A stretch of DNA of 64,000 nt from positions 372,001-436,000 of the forward strand of contig JAIXUN010000003.1 in assembly GCA_027483535.1 (NCBI GenBank), in the 5' to 3' direction. The DNA is from a bacterium. Lineage in GTDB: Bacteria > Armatimonadota > Fimbriimonadia > Fimbriimonadales > Fimbriimonadaceae. The translations under genes and the position numbers were made by a program. The notes under the pieces are model-generated. The model did not search any database. It was not told the DNA's origin and saw only the letters and a program-made list of their open reading frames with translations. Shown here one piece after another: positions 46,831 to 55,797 of this stretch. Within the stretch, counting starts at the first letter, position 1. Each line of letters starts with the position of its first letter.

Positions 46831-47991
46831 CTAGGCGAGAACCTCTCGCAATGCTTCGACCACACGCAGTTGCGTGCTTTGATCCATCTGAGGCCAAATC
46901 GGCAAGCTCATGACCTGCTTGCTCAGCACTTCGTTGACTTCGTAGGTCGGGTACTGGCCCGCGTAGACCGGCAATCGATCTTGGGGAATGGGGTAGTAAA
47001 CCATGCACTGCACTCCCCGCTCTTGCATCCTGGCAACAACTTCGTCTCGATCCTTGCCGGTCACTCGAACGGTGTACTGGTGGAAGACGTGTCCAGGTGT
47101 GACGTCGGGCGTGACCACTCCGGGAACATCGGCCAAGAGCTCTTTGTAAGCCGTTGCAATGGCTCGGCGAGCCTCGTTGTATCCGGCTACAAGCGGCAAC
47201 TTCAGTCGGAGAATTGCTGCCTGAACGCTGTCCAAGCGAGAGTTGTAGCCGAGGATCTCGTTGTGGTACTTCTTGATCGAACCGTGTGCTCTTAGCTTTC
47301 GACACATCTCCGCGATGGCGTCGTCGTCGGTGGTAATCAGACCGCCGTCACCGTAGCAACCCAAGTTCTTCGTTGGGAAGAAGCTGTATGCACCCACAAG
47401 GCCAACGGTGCCTGTCATCTTGCCGATATGGCCTGAAGTCGAACACTGGGCAAGGGTGCAGCCGCTGCAACCATCGTATCGAGCTCCGAAGCTTTGTGCG
47501 CAGTCCTCAATCACCTTGAGGTTGTGCTTCTGAGCGATCGCCATGATCTTGTTCATGGCGCATGGTCGTCCGAAAAGGTGGACGGGCATGATCGCCTTCG
47601 TCTTGTCGGTGATTGCCGCTTCAATCTTGTCTGGGTCGATGTTCATCGAATCCAGTTCGACGTCTACGAACACCGGCCTTGCGCCCACATTGCTGATGGA
47701 CTCGGCGCTGGCAAAGAACGAGAAAGGAGAGGTGATGACTTCATCGCCCTCGCCGATTCCGGCTGCTCGGAGCCCGATCACCAGAGCGTCGGTTCCGGAG
47801 TTCACGCCGATCGCGTGTTTAGTGCCAAGCCAAGCTGCCACCTCCGACTCGAAGTTCTTTACTTCTGGGCCAATGATGAATTGACCGCTAAAAATCACTT
47901 CCTTCAACTTCTCGTTTAACGTGGGCCAAAGTGCTTCCACTTCGGGCGTGAGGTCGAGGATCGGAATGTTCGAAGAGAGATTTGCGCTCAC
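46831..47991 (-). CDS. wbpE: DegT/DnrJ/EryC1 aminotransferase (WbpE-like) with a Cys-rich insert
   Basis: The 386-aa PLP enzyme has NSGTDALVIGLRAAGIGEGDEVITSPFSFFASA near residue 64, IEDCAQSFGA at 161-170 and the PLP-lysine Lys208 in YSFFPTKNLGCYGDGG. These match the WbpE/DegT family, which puts an amino group on the 3-keto sugar made by WbpB. Residues about 171-200 (YDGCSGCTLAQCSTSGHIGKMTG) are longer than I expect and contain Cys 175, 178 and 183. It heads the long minus-strand run, with a strong start facing the sugar-transferase operon 73 bp away. Confidence 0.9.
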   Translation of the reverse strand: MSANLSSNIPILDLTPEVEALWPTLNEKLKEVIFSGQFIIGPEVKNFESEVAAWLGTKHAIGVNSGTDALVIGLRAAGIGEGDEVITSPFSFFASAESISNVGARPVFVDVELDSMNIDPDKIEAAITDKTKAIMPVHLFGRPCAMNKIMAIAQKHNLKVIEDCAQSFGARYDGCSGCTLAQCSTSGHIGKMTGTVGLVGAYSFFPTKNLGCYGDGGLITTDDDAIAEMCRKLRAHGSIKKYHNEILGYNSRLDSVQAAILRLKLPLVAGYNEARRAIATAYKELLADVPGVVTPDVTPGHVFHQYTVRVTGKDRDEVVARMQERGVQCMVYYPIPQDRLPVYAGQYPTYEVNEVLSKQVMSLPIWPQMDQSTQLRVVEALREVLA

Positions 47992-48064
47992 TGGTACTGC
48001 ACCTCAAAAAAACGATGATTATCGCTAGGTATGCATCATACTTGATCCCGAAGGAGGGTTCCCA
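47992..48064. promoter_or_regulatory. Divergent promoter region of the polysaccharide operons
   Basis: Only 73 bp separate the two divergent starts. A GAAGGAGGG ribosome-binding site lies about 6 nt before the 48065 ATG. TATGCATCATACT is the only -10-like AT patch on the plus strand; I cannot define a -35. A shared, possibly overlapping promoter pair must be in this gap or within the first codons. Confidence 0.45.
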
Positions 48065-48694
48065 ATGTATCGAGAGTGGGGAAAGCGGGTTCTAGACTTT
48101 GTTGCAGCGGGTCTCGCGATCGTCTTCTTTTTCCCCCTGATGTTGGCAGTGTCGGCACTCTCTTACATCTATCTCGGACCCCCAGCCATCTTTCGGCAAA
48201 AGCGCCCTGGTCTCCACGGAAAAGTGTTTGAACTGGTCAAGTTTCGCACCATGCGAAACGACAAAGACGAACAGGGTCGGTTGTTACCGGACGAGGTGCG
48301 TTTGACCAAGTACGGGCGGATTCTGCGGTCCCTGAGCCTGGATGAACTCCCTCAATTGCTAAACGTGCTGAAAGGCGAAATGAGCCTGGTGGGTCCGAGA
48401 CCGTTGCTGGTGCAGTATCTCGACCGCTACACCCCCGAACAAGCTCGGCGACACGAGGTGAGGCCCGGAATCACGGGCTGGGCGCAGGTGAACGGTCGGA
48501 ACTCAGTCTCCTGGGAAGAGCGGTTTGCGCTTGATGTTTGGTACGTCGAAAATGTCTCGCTCATGCTAGATTTGCGAATCATCTTCATGACGCTGGCAAA
48601 GGTGTTTAAGCGATCGGGTGTGAGCGCCGAAGGCCATGTGACCATGCCCGAATTCATGGGTTCGGAAACCAAACTGCTCGAGGAACCGCGATGA
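48065..48694 (+). CDS. PglC/WcaJ-type initiating sugar-1-phosphate transferase (monotopic)
   Basis: The 209-aa protein has one hydrophobic re-entrant helix (residues about 7-35, VLDFVAAGLAIVFFFPLMLAVSAL), then the catalytic region: FRQKRPGLHGKVFELVKFRTM and the Asp93-Glu94 dyad in LSLDELPQLLNVLKGEMSLVGPRPLL, and RPGITGWAQVNGRN. The short length with no N-terminal extra helices fits the PglC subclass, which transfers diNAcBac-1-P (or similar) to undecaprenyl phosphate. It has a strong RBS and is the first gene of the plus-strand trio. Confidence 0.92.
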   Translation: MYREWGKRVLDFVAAGLAIVFFFPLMLAVSALSYIYLGPPAIFRQKRPGLHGKVFELVKFRTMRNDKDEQGRLLPDEVRLTKYGRILRSLSLDELPQLLNVLKGEMSLVGPRPLLVQYLDRYTPEQARRHEVRPGITGWAQVNGRNSVSWEERFALDVWYVENVSLMLDLRIIFMTLAKVFKRSGVSAEGHVTMPEFMGSETKLLEEPR

Positions 48695-49302
48695 CGATCT
48701 TAGGCGCGGGCGGGCACGCGAAAGTGGTCATCGCCGCTTTGCGGGCTCTCGGAATTCAGGACGTAAAGGTCCTAGACGACAACCCCGATACCTGGGGGCA
48801 GACGATTCTGGGCGTGCCCATTGCGGGCGGATTCGACCTGCTAAAACCGGGCGACAAAGCGCACATCGCCCTTGGCTCGAACGCGATAAGACAATCTCTT
48901 CACGATCGATTGGAGGGTGTGGAATGGCAAACCATCGTCCATCCCACCGCTTGGGTGTGCCCGACCGCCGTTCTTGGCCAAGGTTCTTTTGTGGCCGCCG
49001 GATCGATCGTTCAGGTCGAAGTTCAGATTGGGAAGCACGTGATTGTGAACACGGGCGCAACGATCGATCATGAGTCGATCATCGGTGATTTCGCACAGAT
49101 CGCGCCTGGCGCCCACTTGGGTGGTCGGGTTCGAATGCATGCCCGATCGTTTGTTGGGATCGGCGCCTCGGTTCACCAAGGAGCGATTCTGGAAGCCGGA
49201 TCCACCCTTGGCGGGGGTGCCTTTCTGAAAGGAACCCTGCCGGAAGGCGAAACTTGGGTGGGCGTCCCCGCAAGACGACTGGTACCCTCCACAAAAGGAT
49301 GA
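48691..49302 (+). CDS. PglD/NeuD-like sugar O/N-acetyltransferase
   Basis: The 203-aa protein starts TILGAGGHAKVVIAALRALG, the Rossmann-like nucleotide-binding half of PglD/NeuD, then has left-handed beta-helix repeats (TAVLGQGSFVAAGSIVQVEVQIGKHVIVNTGATIDHESIIGDFAQIAPGAHLGGRVRM) with the catalytic His in TIDHES. PglD acetylates the 4-amino group of the bacillosamine precursor. Starts within the previous stop (ATGA) and ends in the start of the next, so the trio is translationally coupled. Confidence 0.87.
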   Translation: MTILGAGGHAKVVIAALRALGIQDVKVLDDNPDTWGQTILGVPIAGGFDLLKPGDKAHIALGSNAIRQSLHDRLEGVEWQTIVHPTAWVCPTAVLGQGSFVAAGSIVQVEVQIGKHVIVNTGATIDHESIIGDFAQIAPGAHLGGRVRMHARSFVGIGASVHQGAILEAGSTLGGGAFLKGTLPEGETWVGVPARRLVPSTKG

Positions 49303-50477
49303 GCACTCCCGTGGAACTTGCCCCATGGCCCGTTTTTGATGAAGAGCAGATCGCAGCGGCAACGGCCGTGCTTCGGTCTGGAAAAGTCAATTACTGGACC
49401 GGTGGCGAAGGGAGGGCATTTGAGAAAGAGTTTGCAGAATGGTGCGGTGCAAAGCACGGCATTGCGGTGAGCAATGGAACCGTCAGCCTTGAGCTCATTC
49501 TCAGAGGACTGCGCCTCAAACCGGGCGATGAGGTCATTACGACGCCTCGAACCTTCGTCGCTTCCTCGAGTGCTTTTGTTTTGCATGGCGTAAAGCCCGT
49601 GTTTGCCGACATAGATCGGGAGAGCGGAAACATCACCCCGGCGACGGTTGAGTCGCTCATCGGTCCCAACACCAGGGCGATCGTGCCCGTCCACCTAGGC
49701 GGATGGCCATGCGAAATGGATCAGTTCCGGGCGTTAGCCGACCACCATCGACTGGCGATCATTGAGGACTGCGCTCAGGCTCACGGAGCAAAGATCGGCG
49801 AGAAGCATGTGGGTTCTTGGAGCGAAGCGGCTAGCTGGAGCTTCTGCCAAGACAAGATCATGACCACGGGCGGCGAAGGTGGGCTGGTGACCACGGACGA
49901 CGAGGATCTGTACAAGCGGATGTGGAGTTTGAAGGATCACGGCAAAGGGTACGACGCCGTCCACCACCGCAAACACCCGATCGGATTCCGGTGGCTACAC
50001 GAACTTTGGGGGACCAACTGGCGACTCACCGAAGTTCAATCCGCTCTCGGCCGCATCCAGCTGAAGAAGATGGCCGATTGGCACGCTCAGCGCGCCACAA
50101 ACGCTAACTTGTTCATCGATCGACTCAAGGGGGTCCCCGGACTCCGGGTTCCGGTGCCGGGTGAGGGCATCACCCATGCTTGGTATCGACTGTATGCCTA
50201 TGTTCAACCAGAGGCGTTGAAAGAGGGTTGGAGTCGAGACCGAGTCCAAGCGGCGTGCGCCGAGCAGGGATTGTCGCTCAGCATCGGTTCGTGCAGCGAA
50301 ATCTATTTGGAGAAGTGCTTCCAAACCTGCGAGATGGCGCCGAAAGAAAGACTCCCTGTCGCCAAAGAACTCGGTGAGACGTCGCTGGCGCTGCTGGTTC
50401 ACCCCGGGATCACGGGAGAGCAAATCCACCGAATCGCGGATGTTTTGGAAGCGGTCATGGTTCAAGCCGTCCGCTGA
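49299..50477 (+). CDS. DegT/DnrJ/EryC1 aminotransferase (PglE-like by context)
   Basis: I choose MSTPVELAPWPVFDEEQIAAATAVLRSGKVNYWTGGEG, overlapping the PglD-like stop (ATGA), instead of the longer track ORF. The 392-aa PLP enzyme has VSNGTVSLELILRGLRLKPGDEVI and the lysine Lys186 in WSFCQDKIMTTGGEGG. Context with PglC- and PglD-like genes suggests it aminates the 4-keto sugar of the bacillosamine pathway. The 4,6-dehydratase (PglF/WbpM) that would supply its substrate is missing here. It converges with the last glycosyltransferase gene 11 bp away. Confidence 0.85.
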   Translation: MSTPVELAPWPVFDEEQIAAATAVLRSGKVNYWTGGEGRAFEKEFAEWCGAKHGIAVSNGTVSLELILRGLRLKPGDEVITTPRTFVASSSAFVLHGVKPVFADIDRESGNITPATVESLIGPNTRAIVPVHLGGWPCEMDQFRALADHHRLAIIEDCAQAHGAKIGEKHVGSWSEAASWSFCQDKIMTTGGEGGLVTTDDEDLYKRMWSLKDHGKGYDAVHHRKHPIGFRWLHELWGTNWRLTEVQSALGRIQLKKMADWHAQRATNANLFIDRLKGVPGLRVPVPGEGITHAWYRLYAYVQPEALKEGWSRDRVQAACAEQGLSLSIGSCSEIYLEKCFQTCEMAPKERLPVAKELGETSLALLVHPGITGEQIHRIADVLEAVMVQAVR

Positions 50478-50488
50478 ACCGCGGCCTG

Positions 50489-51712
50489 CTATCGCCGTTT
50501 CGATTCGGCTACGCGTAAGAGGTTCGCCGAAATGCTTTCGGCGGTGCAGTTCTCCTCCACATAAGCCTTCCCGGCTGATCCCATTGCCTTTCGTTCCGCT
50601 GCCGAGATTCCCGCGAACCGCGCGATCGCCTCGACGAATGGACCGAACTCTCCCGTTGGAGACGAGATTCCGCCCCCAGAGAGACTGACCACACTGCCGC
50701 CTTCAGGTGCGGTGATGACACAAGGGACTCCGTAGTGCAGATACTCGGTGACCTTGTTGGGGCTCACTCCAAATCGATAGATCGGCTTGTTGTGAAACCA
50801 CTGAAGACCTCCGTCGGCATGCCGCAACACATTGCCCAGGCAGGCTCGGGGCACGCTGCCGAGCATTTGAATATTAGGGCCGAGCGTACTCGCCAGTTCG
50901 CGAAGACTCGCTTCTAAAGCTCCCGATCCGAGCACAGCGAGACCGACTTTGCCGCCCACCGCCGCAACTGCCTTCATCGTTTGGTCCACCCCGTTGGAAG
51001 GCACAAAGCCGCCCGCAAAGACGAAGAGCAGGTCCACCTGATCGCGCAACCGTTTCAGACCCTCTTCAATCTCGATGGGTAAGTCTTGGGACCACTCGAG
51101 CGGGGGAGCGATCTGAGGCGAGAACAAGAAACGATCCTCGGTGAGACCCCGCGTGGAAAGGTGATCCAGTGCGCGGGGAAGCGTGCTGACCACCAAATCC
51201 ATCTCCCGACAGGCATGATCCTCCTCGCGCTGGATGATGGGTACGAACGGGTTGATCGGCCACGTTCGAGAAAACTCCTTGATCGTCATCGGCCAGAGGT
51301 CACGGGTTTCGCGAACTGAAACCGCGCCGACCGATCGCGCCGCTTCGGTGACGGCGTGGTTTTCTAACTGGTAAACGGTGCCCGCAAGAATGAGATCGGG
51401 CTTGAACTCCATTGTGTGGCGCTTGATCGCCTCCGCACCCGACCTCCAAATGCTGAACAAAGCCCGAGTGCGTTGCAGTGTCGACCGGTAGGGCCGCACG
51501 GGTAGCAGGCGGTAATCCACTCCATTCACCTGCTCGGACCGCTCGTCAGAGGTTGGCTCTGGCGGCGACTGCATCAGGTGGCTGAATGACGCTGCGAGGA
51601 ACCGTACTTCGATGCCTTGCTTCGCCCAATGCTCGGCAAGGATGTGCGATCGGTAGATTCCGCCGTGCGATGGGGATCCTACTGCGTAATTGACCAATAG
51701 GATTCTCTTCAT
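50489..51712 (-). CDS. GT4-like glycosyltransferase
   Basis: The 407-aa protein shows a GT-B pattern: MKRILLVNYAVGSPSHGGIYRSHILAEHWAKQG, a long N-terminal half ending near VVSTLPRALDHLSTRGL, then LLFVFAGGFVPSNGVDQTMKAVAAVGGKVGLAVLGSGALEASLREL and SPNKVTEYLHYGVPCVITAPEGGSV, where the GT4 E-x7-E sits (E-Y-L-H-Y-G). It could add the next sugar after the PglC product or act as WbuB-like. It is not part of either long operon by strand, being alone on the minus strand. Confidence 0.85.
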   Translation of the reverse strand: MKRILLVNYAVGSPSHGGIYRSHILAEHWAKQGIEVRFLAASFSHLMQSPPEPTSDERSEQVNGVDYRLLPVRPYRSTLQRTRALFSIWRSGAEAIKRHTMEFKPDLILAGTVYQLENHAVTEAARSVGAVSVRETRDLWPMTIKEFSRTWPINPFVPIIQREEDHACREMDLVVSTLPRALDHLSTRGLTEDRFLFSPQIAPPLEWSQDLPIEIEEGLKRLRDQVDLLFVFAGGFVPSNGVDQTMKAVAAVGGKVGLAVLGSGALEASLRELASTLGPNIQMLGSVPRACLGNVLRHADGGLQWFHNKPIYRFGVSPNKVTEYLHYGVPCVITAPEGGSVVSLSGGGISSPTGEFGPFVEAIARFAGISAAERKAMGSAGKAYVEENCTAESISANLLRVAESKRR

Positions 51713-51844
51713 CGTGTGGTTGAACGTCCTCCCGAAATTATGAACATTCTCGAACGGGTGGGTTTATCAACCGAAACCCAATCTTTGTGGCAAATGTACG
51801 CTGCCGCACAACGAGACGAGGCACGCGCGGTGTAGGAATGATGC

Positions 51845-52702
51845 ATGAGCCAGCGCAGCATCGCCTTCTACGCCGACCCCATTGAAGCCAACGAAGCTCC
51901 GGGTGTCACTATCAAGCGTTCGATTGGGAGCGAGCGGCTGGTTTTACTTGACCCGCTGCTTCTGCTCGATCACCTCTTTGTGGAGCCCGACCCAGCCGGA
52001 GGAGTGATTGGTTTTCCAAGACACCCTCACCGAGGCATCGAGACGCTCACGGTTGTACTGAAGGGTCGCGTGAACCACCGAGACTCGTTGGGCAACAACG
52101 AATGGGTCGGTCCGGGGGCAACCCAGTGGATGACCGCCGGAAACGGCATTTGGCACGCCGAGATGCTGGAAAAGAGTGCGGAAGGGACCGAGGCGGTGCA
52201 GTTTTGGTTCAACGTTCCCGAATCAGCCAAGCGCAAACCCGCCGGCTATCGAGCCGCCTACGCGGAAGATGTTCCGCAATGGAAAGACGGCTCGGGTAAC
52301 GGTGTACACCTCCTTGCGGGAGTTCACGAAGGCAGTCTGGGGCCGTTGGATGGTTTGGAAACGAGCCCCTACTTGGTCCGAGTGGAATCGCCCGCGGGTG
52401 CCAGTTGGACTTGGCAAGGGCAAGTAGCCGATACGGCGATTGTCTATCTTCTATCCGGTTCGATCTCCATTGCGGACCGTTCGGAATCAAAGCCTGGGCT
52501 CTACACCTTATCGAAGGGTTCTGAACTAACCGTTATTGCCGGAGCGGAAGGCGCGGAGTATCTCTTCATCGCCGCCGCGCCGCTTCAGGAGCCCGTGATG
52601 CAGTACCGATCGTTCGTGATGAACACCGTTGAAGACATCGGCGAAACGCTGGGCATGATCGCCGACGGAAGCTTTGCCGACGGTGGCGGCACGCCTTTCT
52701 AA
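51845..52702 (+). CDS. Pirin family cupin protein
   Basis: The 285-aa protein contains PRHPHRGIETLTVVLKGRVNHRDSLGNNEWVGPGATQWMTAGNGIWHAE, the pirin N-terminal cupin with its metal-binding His residues (HPHRG and the later His in IWHAE). The C-terminal pirin_C domain follows (YLLSGSISIADRS). Bacterial pirins can act as quercetin dioxygenases or redox-sensitive regulators. No genomic partner points to a substrate. An ATG at 51845 near a weak AGGAATG site is the start. Confidence 0.9.
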   Translation: MSQRSIAFYADPIEANEAPGVTIKRSIGSERLVLLDPLLLLDHLFVEPDPAGGVIGFPRHPHRGIETLTVVLKGRVNHRDSLGNNEWVGPGATQWMTAGNGIWHAEMLEKSAEGTEAVQFWFNVPESAKRKPAGYRAAYAEDVPQWKDGSGNGVHLLAGVHEGSLGPLDGLETSPYLVRVESPAGASWTWQGQVADTAIVYLLSGSISIADRSESKPGLYTLSKGSELTVIAGAEGAEYLFIAAAPLQEPVMQYRSFVMNTVEDIGETLGMIADGSFADGGGTPF

Positions 52703-52727
52703 CTCAGCGGTTTAACCGCTGCCTCTC

Positions 52728-54203
52728 CTAGCGCGGAGGTGACAGCGGTGGAGACGCGGTGCGAGAATTCGCTAGGGGGTCGGCAGGCGATAGCGGAATA
52801 CGCAGGTTCCCATTTGAGCGTGGTTTTGCCGGACGCATGCGAACGGGTCGATCGGTGCGAGCAGCAATGTCGTCGTACATGGGGCTAGTTGTCTCGCCGC
52901 CGGTTTCGACGCTCCGTCCGTTTTCGTCCTTCTTGTTGGGTCCCACGGAGTAGACCCTTACCACGTCGTCCTTGACGTACAATTTCAGCGGTTGCCCCGA
53001 GAACGGATCGATCTCTTTGAAGCCGGCTTCGGCAAGATCCGACGGGTAACGCCCTTTGAGCTTCCTGAATCTCAACACTTCGATCAGGCCTCGCATTGTG
53101 CTTTCTGAGGTTTGAGACCGCAGCATGGAGGCGAACGCCGGACCGAACACTGGAAAAGTTAACCGATGAAATGCAGAGCTAAGACCCTTCTCCTCCTTTA
53201 GCTTTTCGATCCGATCATCCAACAAAGCGACGAGGGCACCTGGATCATCAGTCGATTTCGAATTTTCCAGAACCTCGTTCCAAAGATTGAGGTGCCGAGC
53301 CAAGAATGCGCGATCCATAAGGGCAGTCGGCAATCCTTCCTTACGAAGTTCTGACGCATCTGGTCGATTCAGCTGAGTTCCATCGGGATCGGATTCGTCG
53401 CCTGCGAAGAACTTTTCCAGTTGCTTGAATCCGCCATATTTGTCCATGTTGCGGAGGATAGCGACTCCAAAGAACATCTCAGCGCGAAGGTTGTTTTTCA
53501 GCGCTGGCAAGGGTCGAGGGACCATCACTTTGGAGAGGCTCGCGAGAACCTCTTTCTTTGCACGATTCTTTCCGACCAGGCTCTCGACCGTTCTTATTGC
53601 GCTGGTACGACAAAGATCCGCCACGAGGGCGGAGATGATCGTGGGTTCTTGTCCAATCAGCTGTGCAATGGCGAATGCCGAGTTGAGATTCTCTTCGCCA
53701 TCCGTCCACCGTCCACGCCGATAATCCAGTTCAGCTTGTGCGCACATCGCACGGACAATTCCCTTCAAGGGCTCGTACTCTGGGAACTGCTCGTCGATGG
53801 TGGCGTCCCATTCCCGTTCAAACATGAGTTTCGGTTTCTTGGCGGCTTCGCGCGCTAATCGCAGCGATACCTGCCAAGGCAAAAGAATCGCTTCCGCACC
53901 CTTAAAGTCGCCTCGCGCAATGGCGTCTTGAGCGTCCCGACTCTCGGTTGACAACTGGTCGACTAGCGGCTCAGCGAGGATCTGTTTCAGATCGCTCGCC
54001 GCGTTTTCAGATCGGCTGGGAGGGTCGATGACGAGCTCGGAGGAAGTGAGCGGAAATTCCAGGTCCCGGGCCCGTTTCACTTCTTTATCCAACGTGTTCG
54101 CAGCTTGGACGACCTCGATGTAAGGGGCGCCAAAAATGTATCCGCCCAGGCAGACCGCTAACCCTGCCGTGCCCCCGATCAGCCACTTTCTACTTTTGCC
54201 CAT
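52728..54203 (-). CDS. Membrane-anchored protein of a tandem family with a GspG-like C-terminus (1 of 3)
   Basis: The start MGKSRKWLIGGTAGLAVCLGGYIFGAPYIEVV matches that of its neighbour (MGKGKKWLIGCLG), so I drop seven codons of the track ORF. One transmembrane helix at about 8-25 anchors a 490-residue protein. About 360 residues follow with helical, tetratricopeptide-like regularity (AIARGDFKGAEAILLPWQVSLRLAREAAKK). The tail GRYPSDLAEAGFKEIDPFSGQPLKLYVKDDVVRVYSVGPNKKDENG resembles the C-terminal pseudopilin GspG region (DP-G-P...YSxGPDGxD). Function unknown. Confidence 0.78.
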   Translation of the reverse strand: MGKSRKWLIGGTAGLAVCLGGYIFGAPYIEVVQAANTLDKEVKRARDLEFPLTSSELVIDPPSRSENAASDLKQILAEPLVDQLSTESRDAQDAIARGDFKGAEAILLPWQVSLRLAREAAKKPKLMFEREWDATIDEQFPEYEPLKGIVRAMCAQAELDYRRGRWTDGEENLNSAFAIAQLIGQEPTIISALVADLCRTSAIRTVESLVGKNRAKKEVLASLSKVMVPRPLPALKNNLRAEMFFGVAILRNMDKYGGFKQLEKFFAGDESDPDGTQLNRPDASELRKEGLPTALMDRAFLARHLNLWNEVLENSKSTDDPGALVALLDDRIEKLKEEKGLSSAFHRLTFPVFGPAFASMLRSQTSESTMRGLIEVLRFRKLKGRYPSDLAEAGFKEIDPFSGQPLKLYVKDDVVRVYSVGPNKKDENGRSVETGGETTSPMYDDIAARTDRPVRMRPAKPRSNGNLRIPLSPADPLANSRTASPPLSPPR

Positions 54204-54322
54204 TCTGAGATCCGATCCCACCACCGAACTGATACCGCTCGTTAAGAAGGCACCGTTATTTCCTACTACTCTACAACGGTTTGGATCAACGGGAATCTAG
54301 GAATGTGAAGCGTGACCCTCTT

Positions 54323-55720
54323 CTAGGCTCCCGGAATCTTTGTGTTCTTGACGGGTCGATCTGTTCGCACCGCAATGTCATCGAGCTGATCTGGCTTGGA
54401 GTTCGATCCACGCGATTCCGTGCCGAGTCCTTCTTCGTCTTTGCCGTTTGGTCCCACCGAGTAAACGCGAACTAGATCGCCGTTGCGATAGAACTTGTAA
54501 GGCGCCTTTGAGAAGGGGTCCATTTCGTTGAAGCCTGCTTCGGCAAGATCGTTGGGGTAGCGACCCGTACTTGCCTTGAACTTTAACACTTTGAGAAATC
54601 CTCGCGTTGCGCCTTCAGTGGCTTGACACTTGACGACGGCGTTCCCTGCCTGAGAAAAGACGGGAAACATTATTCGTAGGAGGAGGAAGCTGAGAGCCTT
54701 TTTCTGCTCGATTTCGGCGACCTTCTTATCAAGCCAGCCTGAGATTTCGCGAGGTTCTGGGGTCTTTTGCAACTGCTCTAGCGCGTCGTTCCAAATGGCT
54801 AAGTGACGGGTAAGGAACGCCTTTTCAAGCACCCCTTTCGGAACTCCGTCGCGGCGCAGGGTTTTTGGATCCGGCGCCGGGGGTATGTCGGACTCTTCAA
54901 CGCCACCCATATTTGCCATCGACCGCATGAATTGGGTCACCCCTCCGTATTTGTCTAGATTGCGGATGGTGGATGTGCCCATGAACATCTCGCCCTTGAG
55001 CGAGTTCTTGAAATCTGGAGCAGGGCGGTTACCCACTGCTGATTCCAGCGCTGAGAGAGCGGCAAGATTTGTCCGCTGTCGAACGGCGATCGACTCGGCG
55101 GCTCGCGACGCAATCGCTCGGTTGGCGATCTCCACCAAGACGCCAATGAGAATGGGCTCTTGGCCGATGAATTGACCCACTTTGTAACCGGCAGACAGGT
55201 TGGCAACACCCGCAGACTGATTTCCTTTTTGGAAGTCGAGTTCCGCTTGGGCGGCAAGTGCCTTCACCAACCCCTTCGATTCGGCATATTCCGGGAAGAG
55301 TAGGTGAACGCCCGTGTCCCAATCGCGATCAAGGGAAAACTTTGTCTTTGAGGAAGCCTTTCGAGCCGTTGCGAGCACGGATTGGTAGGGCTTCAAGAGG
55401 GTCTCGGCTTCAGCGAAGTTGTTCTTGCCAATGGCTTCGAGGGCCTTTGCACCCGCGGTGCTCAATTTTGAGTTCTTTTCACCGGTCTGGAGGATCGGCT
55501 TGAGTTCAACAGCGGCATTGTCTTTGTCGGCTGGCTTCGGCGGGACAAGCTCGGTGGAGGTCATGGGGTTTCCGAGAGCCTTGGCTCGTGCGATCTCCTT
55601 ATCAAGGTCCCGGGAAGCACCGAGAAAATCTACGTAGGGCGAGACCGCAGCGTAGGTCCCGATCCCGCAAACCCCGAGGGTGCCCAAGCACCCGATCAAC
55701 CACTTCTTGCCCTTCCCCAT
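54323..55720 (-). CDS. Membrane-anchored protein of a tandem family with a GspG-like C-terminus (2 of 3)
   Basis: This 465-aa paralogue has the same plan: N-terminal helix GKGKKWLIGCLGTLGVCGIGTYAAV, a central region with PMTSTELVPPKPADKDNAAVELKPIL, EAETLLKPYQSVLATARKASSKTKFSLDRDWDTGVHLLFPEYAESKGLVKALAAQAELDF (aligned with FEREWDATIDEQFPEYEPLKGIVRAMCAQAELDY of gene 1), then GRYPNDLAEAGFNEMDPFSKAPYKFYRNGDLVRVYSVGPNGKDEEG. Genes 1 and 2 are closer to each other than to gene 3. The role is unknown; exported, since it has a membrane anchor. Confidence 0.78.
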   Translation of the reverse strand: MGKGKKWLIGCLGTLGVCGIGTYAAVSPYVDFLGASRDLDKEIARAKALGNPMTSTELVPPKPADKDNAAVELKPILQTGEKNSKLSTAGAKALEAIGKNNFAEAETLLKPYQSVLATARKASSKTKFSLDRDWDTGVHLLFPEYAESKGLVKALAAQAELDFQKGNQSAGVANLSAGYKVGQFIGQEPILIGVLVEIANRAIASRAAESIAVRQRTNLAALSALESAVGNRPAPDFKNSLKGEMFMGTSTIRNLDKYGGVTQFMRSMANMGGVEESDIPPAPDPKTLRRDGVPKGVLEKAFLTRHLAIWNDALEQLQKTPEPREISGWLDKKVAEIEQKKALSFLLLRIMFPVFSQAGNAVVKCQATEGATRGFLKVLKFKASTGRYPNDLAEAGFNEMDPFSKAPYKFYRNGDLVRVYSVGPNGKDEEGLGTESRGSNSKPDQLDDIAVRTDRPVKNTKIPGA

Positions 55721-55797
55721 TCGTACAACCCCGATTCTTGAGCCCCGTGATCTTGAAACCCAGGTTTCTCTCGGATCAGACGATTGCAGTTATTCTA

